Shown here one piece after another: positions 41,869-49,253 of a stretch of 64,000 nt of DNA. A program made the translations under genes and the position numbers. Source of the stretch: JBCDJG01 sp038748065 (GTDB lineage Bacteria > Pseudomonadota > Gammaproteobacteria > Pseudomonadales > Halieaceae). The notes beneath the pieces were generated by a model, which had not been told where the DNA came from, searched no databases, and saw only the letters and a program-made list of their open reading frames with translations. The DNA lies in the NCBI GenBank assembly GCA_038748065.1, contig JBCDJG010000026.1, positions 1 through 64,000 on the forward strand. The letters run 5' to 3'. Each line of letters opens with the position of its first letter. Position 1 is the stretch's first letter.

Positions 41869-42636
41869 GTGTCAGCTTCCTTGCAGCTGCTGCCGCTCGC
41901 AGATTTTCCCAGGGTTGAGCCCGGAGACGATCTCGTCGGGCAACTAGCCGAGTCATTGCGGCATAACGGGTTGTCGCTTGAGCCGGGTGATGTTCTAGTG
42001 ATCGCTCAAAAGATAGTCTCAAAGGCCGAAGATCGCTATGCAAGGCTCGCCGACATCGAGCCTTCAGCGCGGGCGCTGGAGCTTGCCAAACAGTGCCACA
42101 AAGATCCTCGCCAGGTCGAACTTGTGCTGCGTGAATCCCGCGAAGTGTTGCGCGTGCGCCCAGGCGTCATGATCGTAGAGCATCGCAACGGATATGTGCA
42201 TGCTAACGCCGGCATCGACCGCTCCAATATCCCTACGTCCGCAGATGATCCCCGCGTGCTCTTACTGCCGGAAAATCCCGACGCCTCCGCGGAACAAATC
42301 AGGCAAGGTCTGGCAACTCATTTTGGCATTGCCCCGCAGGTCATCATCAACGACTCATTCGGACGCGCCTGGCGCAACGGCACGGTAGGTATCGCGATTG
42401 GCTGTGCGGGACTGGCGCCTGTTCTCGATCAGATCGGCGAGACCGATTTGTTCGGCAACGTGCTCGAGGTGACCGAGCCAGCCGTAGCCGATGAGTTGGC
42501 GGCAGCAGCGTCACTCGTGATGGGTCAAGCGGCGCAGGGCTGTCCGGTGGTTCTAGCCAGAGGCGTTCGATTCGAACACTCAGATGGAGGCTCTTCGCCA
42601 CTGCTCCGTGAGCGCGAACTGGACATGTTTCGCTAA
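41869..42636 (+). CDS. cofE: coenzyme F420-0:L-glutamate ligase
   Basis: CofE adds glutamates to F420-0 with GTP to build F420-1 and longer forms. The family blocks are LEPGDVLVIAQKIVSKAE, GIDRSNIPTSADDPRVLLLP, INDSFGRAWRNGTVGIAIG and GQAAQGCPVVLARG. From the GTG at 41869 the protein is 255 residues, the size of single-domain archaeal CofE; an in-frame GTG at 41791 would add 26 residues without similarity, so the start is uncertain. It lacks the FMN-binding reductase domain that is fused to the C-terminus of actinobacterial FbiB. First gene of the cofE-cofD-cofC-fbiC operon; its stop overlaps the cofD start (TAATG). Confidence 0.92.
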   Translation: MSASLQLLPLADFPRVEPGDDLVGQLAESLRHNGLSLEPGDVLVIAQKIVSKAEDRYARLADIEPSARALELAKQCHKDPRQVELVLRESREVLRVRPGVMIVEHRNGYVHANAGIDRSNIPTSADDPRVLLLPENPDASAEQIRQGLATHFGIAPQVIINDSFGRAWRNGTVGIAIGCAGLAPVLDQIGETDLFGNVLEVTEPAVADELAAAASLVMGQAAQGCPVVLARGVRFEHSDGGSSPLLRERELDMFR

Positions 42637-43592
42637 TGCGCGTTCTGGCCTTATCCGGTGGGGTCGGCGGCGCCAAGCTGTGTGAAGGGCTGGCGGCGGA
42701 ACTGACGTCCGGCAACTTAACTGTGTTGGTTAATACGGCAGATGACTTCACGCATCTGGGGCTATCTATCTGTCCCGATATAGACACAGTCCTGTACACA
42801 CTGTCAGGCCGAGCGAGCAAAAGCCGAGGCTGGGGACTTAGCGGCGAGACCTGGCAAGCGATGGATGCTCTGGCAGAACTTGGAGGCGAGTCCTGGTTTC
42901 GTCTCGGGGACAGGGACTTGGCAACACACCTATTGCGTAGCGAGGAACTGGCTGCCGGGGCCAGCCTGTCTGAAGTGACGCTGCTGCTGGCAGAGCGCAT
43001 GGGCATAGATGCCCGCATCCTGCCGATGTCTGACGACGCCGTTCGTACCGTTGTGCAGAGCAACGAGGGCGACCTGCCTTTCCAGGACTATTTCGTCAGG
43101 CGACAGTGTGAGCCTGAGGTCACCGGTTTCCGCTTTGAGGGCCTTGCGGAGGCGACCTTGAACCCCGGGCTGCGGGCGCAGTTGAGCCGTGAGCCACCGG
43201 ACCTCGTGCTTATCTGCCCATCGAACCCCTTTGTCAGCGTCGACCCGATCCTGCAGGTGGACGACTGCTGGCGCTTGCTCGGTGAGCTCAGCGCCCCGGT
43301 TATCGCTGTATCCCCCATCGTCGCTGGACTTGCGATCAAAGGCCCGGCCGCCAAAATGATGGCCGAGCTCAGTATGCCGGTGAGCGCCGGCGCTGTACTG
43401 AAACACTATACCAGCCGCTATCCAGGCCTCCTGGACGGTTTCGTCATTGATGAAAGTGACGCTACACTACTGCCGAATTTGCAAACCCCGGGCATTCAGG
43501 TGGCCGTAGAAGCGACCATAATGAAAGACCGCGAACAGAAAAGGCATTTGGCGCGCCGCTGTCTCGCTCTGGCGAAATCGGCGGCCACCTGA
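42636..43592 (+). CDS. cofD: 2-phospho-L-lactate transferase (F420 biosynthesis)
   Basis: A 318-residue CofD/FbiA. It transfers the phospho-organic acid moiety of the GDP-activated intermediate from CofC to FO, forming F420-0 (or an analogue). MRVLALSGGVGGAKLCEGLA is the family's glycine-rich start, followed by NTADDFTHLGLSICPDID and LICPSNPFVSVDPIL. The ATG overlaps the cofE stop, and cofC begins two bases after its own stop, all hallmarks of one operon. Confidence 0.95.
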   Translation: MRVLALSGGVGGAKLCEGLAAELTSGNLTVLVNTADDFTHLGLSICPDIDTVLYTLSGRASKSRGWGLSGETWQAMDALAELGGESWFRLGDRDLATHLLRSEELAAGASLSEVTLLLAERMGIDARILPMSDDAVRTVVQSNEGDLPFQDYFVRRQCEPEVTGFRFEGLAEATLNPGLRAQLSREPPDLVLICPSNPFVSVDPILQVDDCWRLLGELSAPVIAVSPIVAGLAIKGPAAKMMAELSMPVSAGAVLKHYTSRYPGLLDGFVIDESDATLLPNLQTPGIQVAVEATIMKDREQKRHLARRCLALAKSAAT

Positions 43593-43594
43593 GC

Positions 43595-44386
43595 ATGACA
43601 CCCGTACACGCGCTATTACCGGTCAAAGACCTCGTGCGAGCGAAGACGCGCCTGGCAGGCCTATTGACGGCCTCCGAACGTCGCGCCCTGGCCCAGGCCA
43701 TGGTCGAAGACGTGCTAAGCGTATTGGGCGACTGCGAAAGTGTTTACCGGGTTACCATTGTTTCCGATGATCCAGCGGCCCACCTGCTCGCCAGTCGTTA
43801 CCGCGCCGAGCTGATAGAGGAGCGCAGTCTGGGTGTGAGCGGCCTCAATGCCGTGCTGGAGCAGTCCTGCGATCGCATCCTATCCCGTGAAGACAGCGTC
43901 ATTATGGTGCTGCATGGCGACCTGCCGCTGCTGACCGCCACGGAACTCAATGGTCTCTTACAGAAGAGAGAGACCTTGGGTGGACTGGTGATTGGCTGTG
44001 ATCGACACGGCCACGGGACGAATCTGCTGGCCTTCGACGCTGGCAGTCGTCCCACCCTGTGTTTTGGCGTAGACAGTTGCCACCGCCATACGGCGGTGGC
44101 CCGGACGGCTGGTATCGAGGCGCACGTTGAGCGCGCTGCTGGCCTGGGCCTTGACGTGGACGAGCCAAAGGACCTGGCGCTGTTGCTTAAGCAGCTAGTG
44201 CGGCAGCAAAGCGGTTTCACCCACGCGCTGTTGTCAGGCACCGAGCTGGGCGCTCGCCTACAGCTCGCCTTAGGGCTCGAAGATGACGATACCGAAGCTG
44301 CGCTCAATGCAAGTTCGGTAAATGAAAGCGCGGTCAATGAGACTGCGGTGAATGACGGTGCTGTAGCAGCGGAGCGGCTTGAATGA
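43595..44386 (+). CDS. cofC: 2-phospho-L-lactate (or 3-phosphoglycerate/PEP) guanylyltransferase
   Basis: A 263-residue CofC nucleotidyltransferase that activates a three-carbon phospho-acid with GTP for F420 synthesis. HALLPVKDLVRAKTRLAGLL is the GTP-binding N-terminus; VLHGDLPLLTATEL and GHGTNLLAFDAG are typical. The substrate (2-phospholactate, 3-phosphoglycerate or PEP) cannot be assigned by eye. The last 26 residues after LGLEDDDTEAAL are an unusual tail of four pentapeptide repeats (N-x-x-x-V) that core CofC proteins lack. Its stop overlaps the fbiC start (ATGA). Confidence 0.92.
   Translation: MTPVHALLPVKDLVRAKTRLAGLLTASERRALAQAMVEDVLSVLGDCESVYRVTIVSDDPAAHLLASRYRAELIEERSLGVSGLNAVLEQSCDRILSREDSVIMVLHGDLPLLTATELNGLLQKRETLGGLVIGCDRHGHGTNLLAFDAGSRPTLCFGVDSCHRHTAVARTAGIEAHVERAAGLGLDVDEPKDLALLLKQLVRQQSGFTHALLSGTELGARLQLALGLEDDDTEAALNASSVNESAVNETAVNDGAVAAERLE
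44306..44365 (+). repeat. four 15-base repeats at the 3' end of cofC
   Basis: Four imperfect 15-base units encode NASSV, NESAV, NETAV and NDGAV in the CofC C-terminus. Each unit begins AATG in the DNA. They sit just before the cofC/fbiC overlap. Confidence 0.8.
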
Positions 44387-46887
44387 TGGTATGGGAAGGC
44401 TTGCGAGCGCGCAGTCTGGCAGGTGACTTGCCGAGCAATGACGAGGCGCTGAGCCTGGCGGGCTGCGATGATACGGCCAGCTTGGCGCAATTGGCGGGCG
44501 TGCTGCGTGATCGCGGCCACGGCGAGGTGGTCACCTATTCACGCAAGGTTTTCATCCCTCTGACGCACCTGTGCCGCGACGTTTGCCACTATTGCACGTT
44601 TGCGCAGACGCCGAAGCGAGTCAGCAGCCCTTATATGAGTGTTGATGAGGTATTGCGGTTGTGTCGCGAAGGCGCACTGCAAGGCTGTCAGGAGGCGCTC
44701 TTCACCCTCGGCGAAAAGCCGGAACTGCGCTATAGCGCTGCCCGCGCGGCGCTGGAGGAACTGGGCTTCAAGTCTACCCTTGAGTACGTGGCCCATGTCG
44801 CTCAGCGCGTATTGGAAGAAACAGGCCTGCTGCCGCATATCAACGCAGGATGCATGGACGAAGACGAAGTTGCAGCCCTGCGCAAGGTCAGCGCCTCCAT
44901 GGGCATTATGCTGGAGTCTGCATCGGAACGCCTGTGTCAAAAAGGCATGCCACATTATGGATCTCCAGACAAAAATCCGGCGCTCCGCCTACAGACGCTG
45001 GAGCGAGCGGGTGAGGCAGCTGTGCCCTTTACGTCGGGTATTTTGATTGGGATTGGCGAGACACGCCTCGAGCGCATTGAATCGCTGCTCGCGCTGCGCG
45101 CGACCCACCAGCGGCACGGTCATTTGCAGGAGGTGATTATCCAGAATTTCCGTGCAAAACCCGGCACGCTGATGTCTGAATCGCCGGAGCCGGACCTGGA
45201 TGAGTTGCTGTGGACAATAGCCGTTGCCCGTATTGTCTTTGGTGCCGACATGAACATTCAGGCGCCGCCCAACCTGAGCCCTGGCGTCCTGCCGCAGCTG
45301 GTAGCAGCGGGCATCAACGACTGGGGAGGGGTTTCGCCGCTGACGCCCGACTATGTCAATCCGGAGGCGCCCTGGCCGCACCTCGAAAAGCTGGCGCAAG
45401 AAACGAAGCTGGCCGGCAAATTCCTCGAGCAGCGACTGACGATTTACCCCGCTTACGCACGCGCGGGTAAACGCTGGTTGCATGACAAGCTCCGCGGACC
45501 TGTGATGGCACATTCTGACGCAGAGGGCTTTGCGCGCCGCGACCGCTGGTCGACTGGGCGCGACATGGCTGTGCCTGCTCTTGAGGAGACGCTCCTCAAC
45601 CTTAAGCTGGCGGCCAGCGCGCCGGACGATGCGCTGGAGGCGATATTGGAGCGCTGTGTCGACAGTATGCCGCTGTCAGAAGCCGAGGTAGAAACCCTGT
45701 TCAAAGTCCGCGGAGAGGCCTTTGCCAGGGTTATTCAGCGGGCAGACCAGCTTCGGCGTCAGCGCTGTGGCGGTGAAGTCAGCTACGTGGTCAATCGCAA
45801 TATTAATTACACCAATGTGTGCTACTTCAAGTGCCGTTTTTGCGCCTTTTCCAAGGCCCACGGTAACGCGGACCTGCGCGGCAAGCCGTATGACATCAGC
45901 GGTGATGAGATCGCACGCCGATCGCGCGAAGCCTGGACCCGCGGCGCCACCGAGGTGTGCATGCAGGGCGGTATTCACCCGGATTACACGGGGCAGACTT
46001 ATCTCGATATCGTCGCCACCGTCAAGGCCGCTACGCCCGATATGCACATCCATGCCTTTTCACCGCTCGAGGTCTGGCAGGGAGCTCAGACTCTGGAGCT
46101 TCCTTTAAGCGCGTTTCTTGCGCGCTTGCGCGATGCGGGGCTGTCAACACTGCCGGGAACGGCCGCTGAGATACTGCATGACGAAGTGCGGGCCGAGCTG
46201 TGCCCGGACAAACTGAATTCGGAACAATGGTTATCGGTAATGCGAGCCGCGCACCAAGCGGGTATAAGGACGACCGCGACGATGATGTACGGGCATATTG
46301 AGCAGCCCAGGCACTGGGCAGCTCACCTGTTACGCCTGCGCGAGTTACAGGGTGAAACCGGTGGTTTTACCGAGTTCGTGCCGCTGCCTTTCGTACCGAT
46401 GGAGGCACCGATGTACCTGCGTGGCCAGGCTCGGCCCGGTCCAACCTTCCGCGAGGCAGTGCTGATGCACGCTGTAGCGCGACTCGTGTTGAACGGGTTT
46501 ATCGATAATATCCAGACATCCTGGGTGAAAATGGGCCCGGCAGGCGTCGCGGCCTGCCTGAACAGCGGCGCTAACGACCTCGGCGGCACGCTGATGAACG
46601 AAAGCATAACGCGGGCTGCCGGAGCGGAGCACGGTCAGGAATGGTCACCCGCCGCCATGGAACGACGCATTCGTGCCATGGGCCGCGCGCCCCGCATGCG
46701 GACCACGCTGTACGAAGAACCGCCGCAAACGCAGCGCCAGGCAGCCTTTACGGCCGAGGAACTGGTGCCTATCGAGAACAGTGGAGCGAGCAAGCGCCAG
46801 CGATCCAAGCTTGCAACGGACGTGGTTCCAGAACCTGTGAGGATCGTTGGTTCGGCGCAGGTGATTCCTCTCGCGGCCTACAACTGA
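44383..46887 (+). CDS. fbiC: FO synthase, CofG-CofH fusion
   Basis: An 834-residue fusion of two radical SAM enzymes that make FO, the deazaflavin core of F420, from tyrosine and 5-amino-6-ribitylamino-uracil. The CofG half (about 1-385) has its cluster motif CRDVCHYCTFAQ (C64, C68, C71); the CofH half (about 430-800) has CYFKCRFCAFSK (C480, C484, C487). In archaea and cyanobacteria these are usually separate proteins; the fused form is typical of actinobacteria and some proteobacteria. Fourth gene of the F420 operon, starting within the cofC stop. Both cluster motifs are intact, so it looks functional. Confidence 0.96.
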   Translation: MMVWEGLRARSLAGDLPSNDEALSLAGCDDTASLAQLAGVLRDRGHGEVVTYSRKVFIPLTHLCRDVCHYCTFAQTPKRVSSPYMSVDEVLRLCREGALQGCQEALFTLGEKPELRYSAARAALEELGFKSTLEYVAHVAQRVLEETGLLPHINAGCMDEDEVAALRKVSASMGIMLESASERLCQKGMPHYGSPDKNPALRLQTLERAGEAAVPFTSGILIGIGETRLERIESLLALRATHQRHGHLQEVIIQNFRAKPGTLMSESPEPDLDELLWTIAVARIVFGADMNIQAPPNLSPGVLPQLVAAGINDWGGVSPLTPDYVNPEAPWPHLEKLAQETKLAGKFLEQRLTIYPAYARAGKRWLHDKLRGPVMAHSDAEGFARRDRWSTGRDMAVPALEETLLNLKLAASAPDDALEAILERCVDSMPLSEAEVETLFKVRGEAFARVIQRADQLRRQRCGGEVSYVVNRNINYTNVCYFKCRFCAFSKAHGNADLRGKPYDISGDEIARRSREAWTRGATEVCMQGGIHPDYTGQTYLDIVATVKAATPDMHIHAFSPLEVWQGAQTLELPLSAFLARLRDAGLSTLPGTAAEILHDEVRAELCPDKLNSEQWLSVMRAAHQAGIRTTATMMYGHIEQPRHWAAHLLRLRELQGETGGFTEFVPLPFVPMEAPMYLRGQARPGPTFREAVLMHAVARLVLNGFIDNIQTSWVKMGPAGVAACLNSGANDLGGTLMNESITRAAGAEHGQEWSPAAMERRIRAMGRAPRMRTTLYEEPPQTQRQAAFTAEELVPIENSGASKRQRSKLATDVVPEPVRIVGSAQVIPLAAYN

Positions 46888-46900
46888 CGAGCCGCTGACT

Positions 46901-47587
46901 GTGGCTGCCGAGCGGGCGGTACAGCTGGAATCCAGCTGGCTCCAGCACCTGGAGCAGGAGTTCAAGCAGCCTTACATGCAGGATCTGCGCGCCTTCCTGA
47001 CGCGGGAAAAGCAGGCCGGCAAACAGATATTCCCGCCGGGTGCAGAGATGTTTGCGGCCTTCGATTACACGCCGCTGCCTGCTGTGAAAGTCGTTATTCT
47101 TGGCCAGGATCCCTATCACGGCGAGGGGCAGGCACACGGCCTTTGCTTCTCCGTCAAGGCGGGTGTGGCGATTCCGCCATCGCTGCAAAACATCTACCGC
47201 GAACTTGATCAGGATCTTGGCATAGCACCTCCGTCCCACGGTTGTTTGACGGATTGGGCGAGGCAGGGAGTACTGCTGCTCAATAGCGTGTTGTCTGTGG
47301 AGCGCGCCCAGGCGGCGTCGCACCAGGGCCAGGGTTGGGAGCGTTTTACGGATCGCGTGATTGAGGTTGTTAATCGCGAGCGAGATGGCGTGGTGTTTAT
47401 GCTATGGGGAAGCTACGCGCAGCGCAAAGGCGCGGCAATTGATGAGGAACGGCACTGTGTATTGAAGGCGCCGCACCCCTCACCGCTGAGCGCCCATCGG
47501 GGCTTTTTCGGCTGTAGACACTTTAGCCAGGCCAACGCCTTCTTGCAGCAACAGGGCCAGGATGCTGTGGACTGGAAACTGGCCTAG
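46901..47587 (+). CDS. ung: uracil-DNA glycosylase, family 1
   Basis: A 228-residue Ung that removes uracil from DNA. Water-activating loop VVILGQDPYHGEGQAHGLCF with the catalytic Asp, and the DNA-intercalating loop HPSPLSAHRGFFGCRHF with the catalytic His. GTG start at 46901, 13 bases past fbiC. The stop overlaps the convergent ygfZ stop (shared TAG/CTA bases). Confidence 0.96.
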   Translation: MAAERAVQLESSWLQHLEQEFKQPYMQDLRAFLTREKQAGKQIFPPGAEMFAAFDYTPLPAVKVVILGQDPYHGEGQAHGLCFSVKAGVAIPPSLQNIYRELDQDLGIAPPSHGCLTDWARQGVLLLNSVLSVERAQAASHQGQGWERFTDRVIEVVNRERDGVVFMLWGSYAQRKGAAIDEERHCVLKAPHPSPLSAHRGFFGCRHFSQANAFLQQQGQDAVDWKLA

Positions 47588-48492
47588 TCGAGCGGATAGG
47601 GCGGTGGTGTGAGCTGCAGGGCCGGACCATCGGGTGCGCCCAGTCGCAAGCCCGACTCAGGCGCTTCGACAACGGCGCTGACCAGCAAGTGCGTCGGACC
47701 CGCACCTGGTGTGGCGATATTGATGACTTCGCCGCTGGCCTGCTCACGCCCGGCGGTGAAGAGCGGCATGCCCACGACGGCTGCTGCATCAGTAGGACAC
47801 TGCGCGATAAATGCACGTCGCTTGGTCTTGCCGCGATAATGGAGTCGCGCGACCACTTCCTGGCCGGTGTAACAGCCCTTGGTGAAGCTGATATGGCCGG
47901 TCAGGTCGTAGTTCAGCACCTGAGGTATCAGTTCGCCGCTAGTCGCCGCTTCGATGCGAGCCTCACCGCGCGCTATTGCGAGGCTGCGCCAGGCTTCTTC
48001 CTCGCCGTGCTGCGCTGCAATTGAAGGCGGGTCACCCTCGTAGAACAGCTCAAACGCTTCGCCAGCGTCGTCGACCTGAACAGCTAGCATGTTGCCGCTG
48101 CGACACGCCCCCAAACGTTCACCGGGTGCCGTACCCATCACGGCCGTCACAGCATCTCTGGCTCCCTCGCCCCAGCAGGCCGCGACCTGCCAAGGGCTGG
48201 GGGCCGGATGGATGTCGGCTTTGGAGAATATGATGTACTTGCCCAGGACCTGAGCGCTCGTGTCGGCTATATCTGCCCGCAGCCTTAGCCCGCAGTGATG
48301 CTCCCCCAGTTCCAACAAGAGAAAGTCGCAGACTGTTCGACCCTGGGGCGTGCAATAAACGCCGGTGAGGGCCCTCGAGCCGTCTAGCTCCCGGGTATCG
48401 CAGCTGGTTTGACCTTGTAGGAAGGTCAAGGTGTCCGGCCCGCTGATTTCCACCAGCGTTTCGCCCGGTAGCGTGCTGTAGTAACAATCCAT
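47584..48492 (-). CDS. ygfZ: folate-binding Fe-S maturation protein YgfZ
   Basis: A 302-residue tetrahydrofolate-dependent protein of the aminomethyltransferase fold that helps assemble or repair certain Fe-S enzymes. The conserved motif KGCYTGQEVVARLHYRGKTK carries the key Cys (K-G-C-[YF]-x-G-Q-E), and the N-terminus TFLQGQTSCDTREL is typical. ATG at 48492 has GGAG six bases upstream; an ATG at 48504 adds four residues. Divergent from sdhE, as in E. coli. Confidence 0.94.
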   Translation of the reverse strand: MDCYYSTLPGETLVEISGPDTLTFLQGQTSCDTRELDGSRALTGVYCTPQGRTVCDFLLLELGEHHCGLRLRADIADTSAQVLGKYIIFSKADIHPAPSPWQVAACWGEGARDAVTAVMGTAPGERLGACRSGNMLAVQVDDAGEAFELFYEGDPPSIAAQHGEEEAWRSLAIARGEARIEAATSGELIPQVLNYDLTGHISFTKGCYTGQEVVARLHYRGKTKRRAFIAQCPTDAAAVVGMPLFTAGREQASGEVINIATPGAGPTHLLVSAVVEAPESGLRLGAPDGPALQLTPPPYPLD

Positions 48493-48601
48493 GGTGCGCT
48501 CCATTGCCCAAGCGAATTATCATAGGGCCTGTGGCGAAGTGTGTCAGCAGCTTACGATATAATGACGTCTTTGGATGTTCCCCCTCGGGGGCAAGCGGGA
48601 G

Positions 48602-48859
48602 ATGATGGTGGAGGAAGATGTCAGGCGCATGCGCTGGGCTGCAAGGCGCGGCATGCTGGAACTGGATCTGGTACTGGAACCCTTCGTCACCGAGCGCTAT
48701 AGCGAACTCGATCAAGATGAACGGCAGTCATTCCAGCGTCTGATGGAGCGCGAGGACCAGGAACTATACGGCTGGTTCTTACAGCGCCAGATACCTGATG
48801 ACGAGGCACTCGCCGCTATTGTTGAAAAGATCCTCACACACGCGCGAGCGCAGGTTTAA
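48602..48859 (+). CDS. sdhE: succinate dehydrogenase flavinylation factor SdhE
   Basis: An 85-residue SdhE (YgfY/DUF339) that promotes covalent FAD attachment to SdhA. The core motif is RMRWAARRGMLELDLVLEPF, with RGM-x-E the FAD-attachment helper motif. GGGAG lies just before a run of candidate starts (ATG 48602, ATG 48605, GTG 48608); the exact one is uncertain, and the GTG has the best SD spacing. Preceded by a possible TATAAT at 48558-48563 and a CCCCC-TC-GGGGG hairpin at 48580-48591 in the leader. Confidence 0.9.
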   Translation: MMVEEDVRRMRWAARRGMLELDLVLEPFVTERYSELDQDERQSFQRLMEREDQELYGWFLQRQIPDDEALAAIVEKILTHARAQV

Positions 48860-49253
48860 GGCCAAGTCCTCGCGACAGCGCCGCTACCTGTTGTTGGCGC
48901 TATCTTTGTGCTCTTTACCCGGGCTGCTGGCACTGCTCAGTTCGCTGGGCACCTGGCTATCGTTTCCGCTGGCGCTGGCAATACTCTGGGCTTTGACGAT
49001 GCGGTGCTGGAACGACCCCGCCGAGGGGCTTCTTCTACGCTGGCGCAGCGGTAGCTGGGTGCTGTCACTGCCCCTGGAGGAGACGGAGCAAGCGGTATGC
49101 CTGCGCAGCCTCGGAAGCGCGGGTTCGTTTCTGCACTGCCTGCACTGGCAGCAAGAGCCTGGCCATTCGAGCGGCGTTGTGCTGGTCTATGCCGATAGTC
49201 TGGCGCGTGACGACGCCCGCCAGTTAAGAGCCCTGCTGCGCATTGCGCGGTGA
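48798..49253 (+). CDS. ygfX: YgfX/CptA-like membrane protein
   Basis: A protein of at most 151 residues with two adjacent membrane helices (YLLLALSLCSLPGLLALLSS and FPLALAILWALTM) followed by a beta-rich region ending in an Arg-rich tail, the plan of YgfX (CptA), the partner of SdhE in E. coli. Sequence similarity is weak, so the call rests on plan and neighbours. The start is uncertain: ATG at 48798 or TTG at 48822 inside sdhE. Its last 30 bases overlap the convergent nadB. Confidence 0.72.
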   Translation: MTRHSPLLLKRSSHTRERRFKAKSSRQRRYLLLALSLCSLPGLLALLSSLGTWLSFPLALAILWALTMRCWNDPAEGLLLRWRSGSWVLSLPLEETEQAVCLRSLGSAGSFLHCLHWQQEPGHSSGVVLVYADSLARDDARQLRALLRIAR

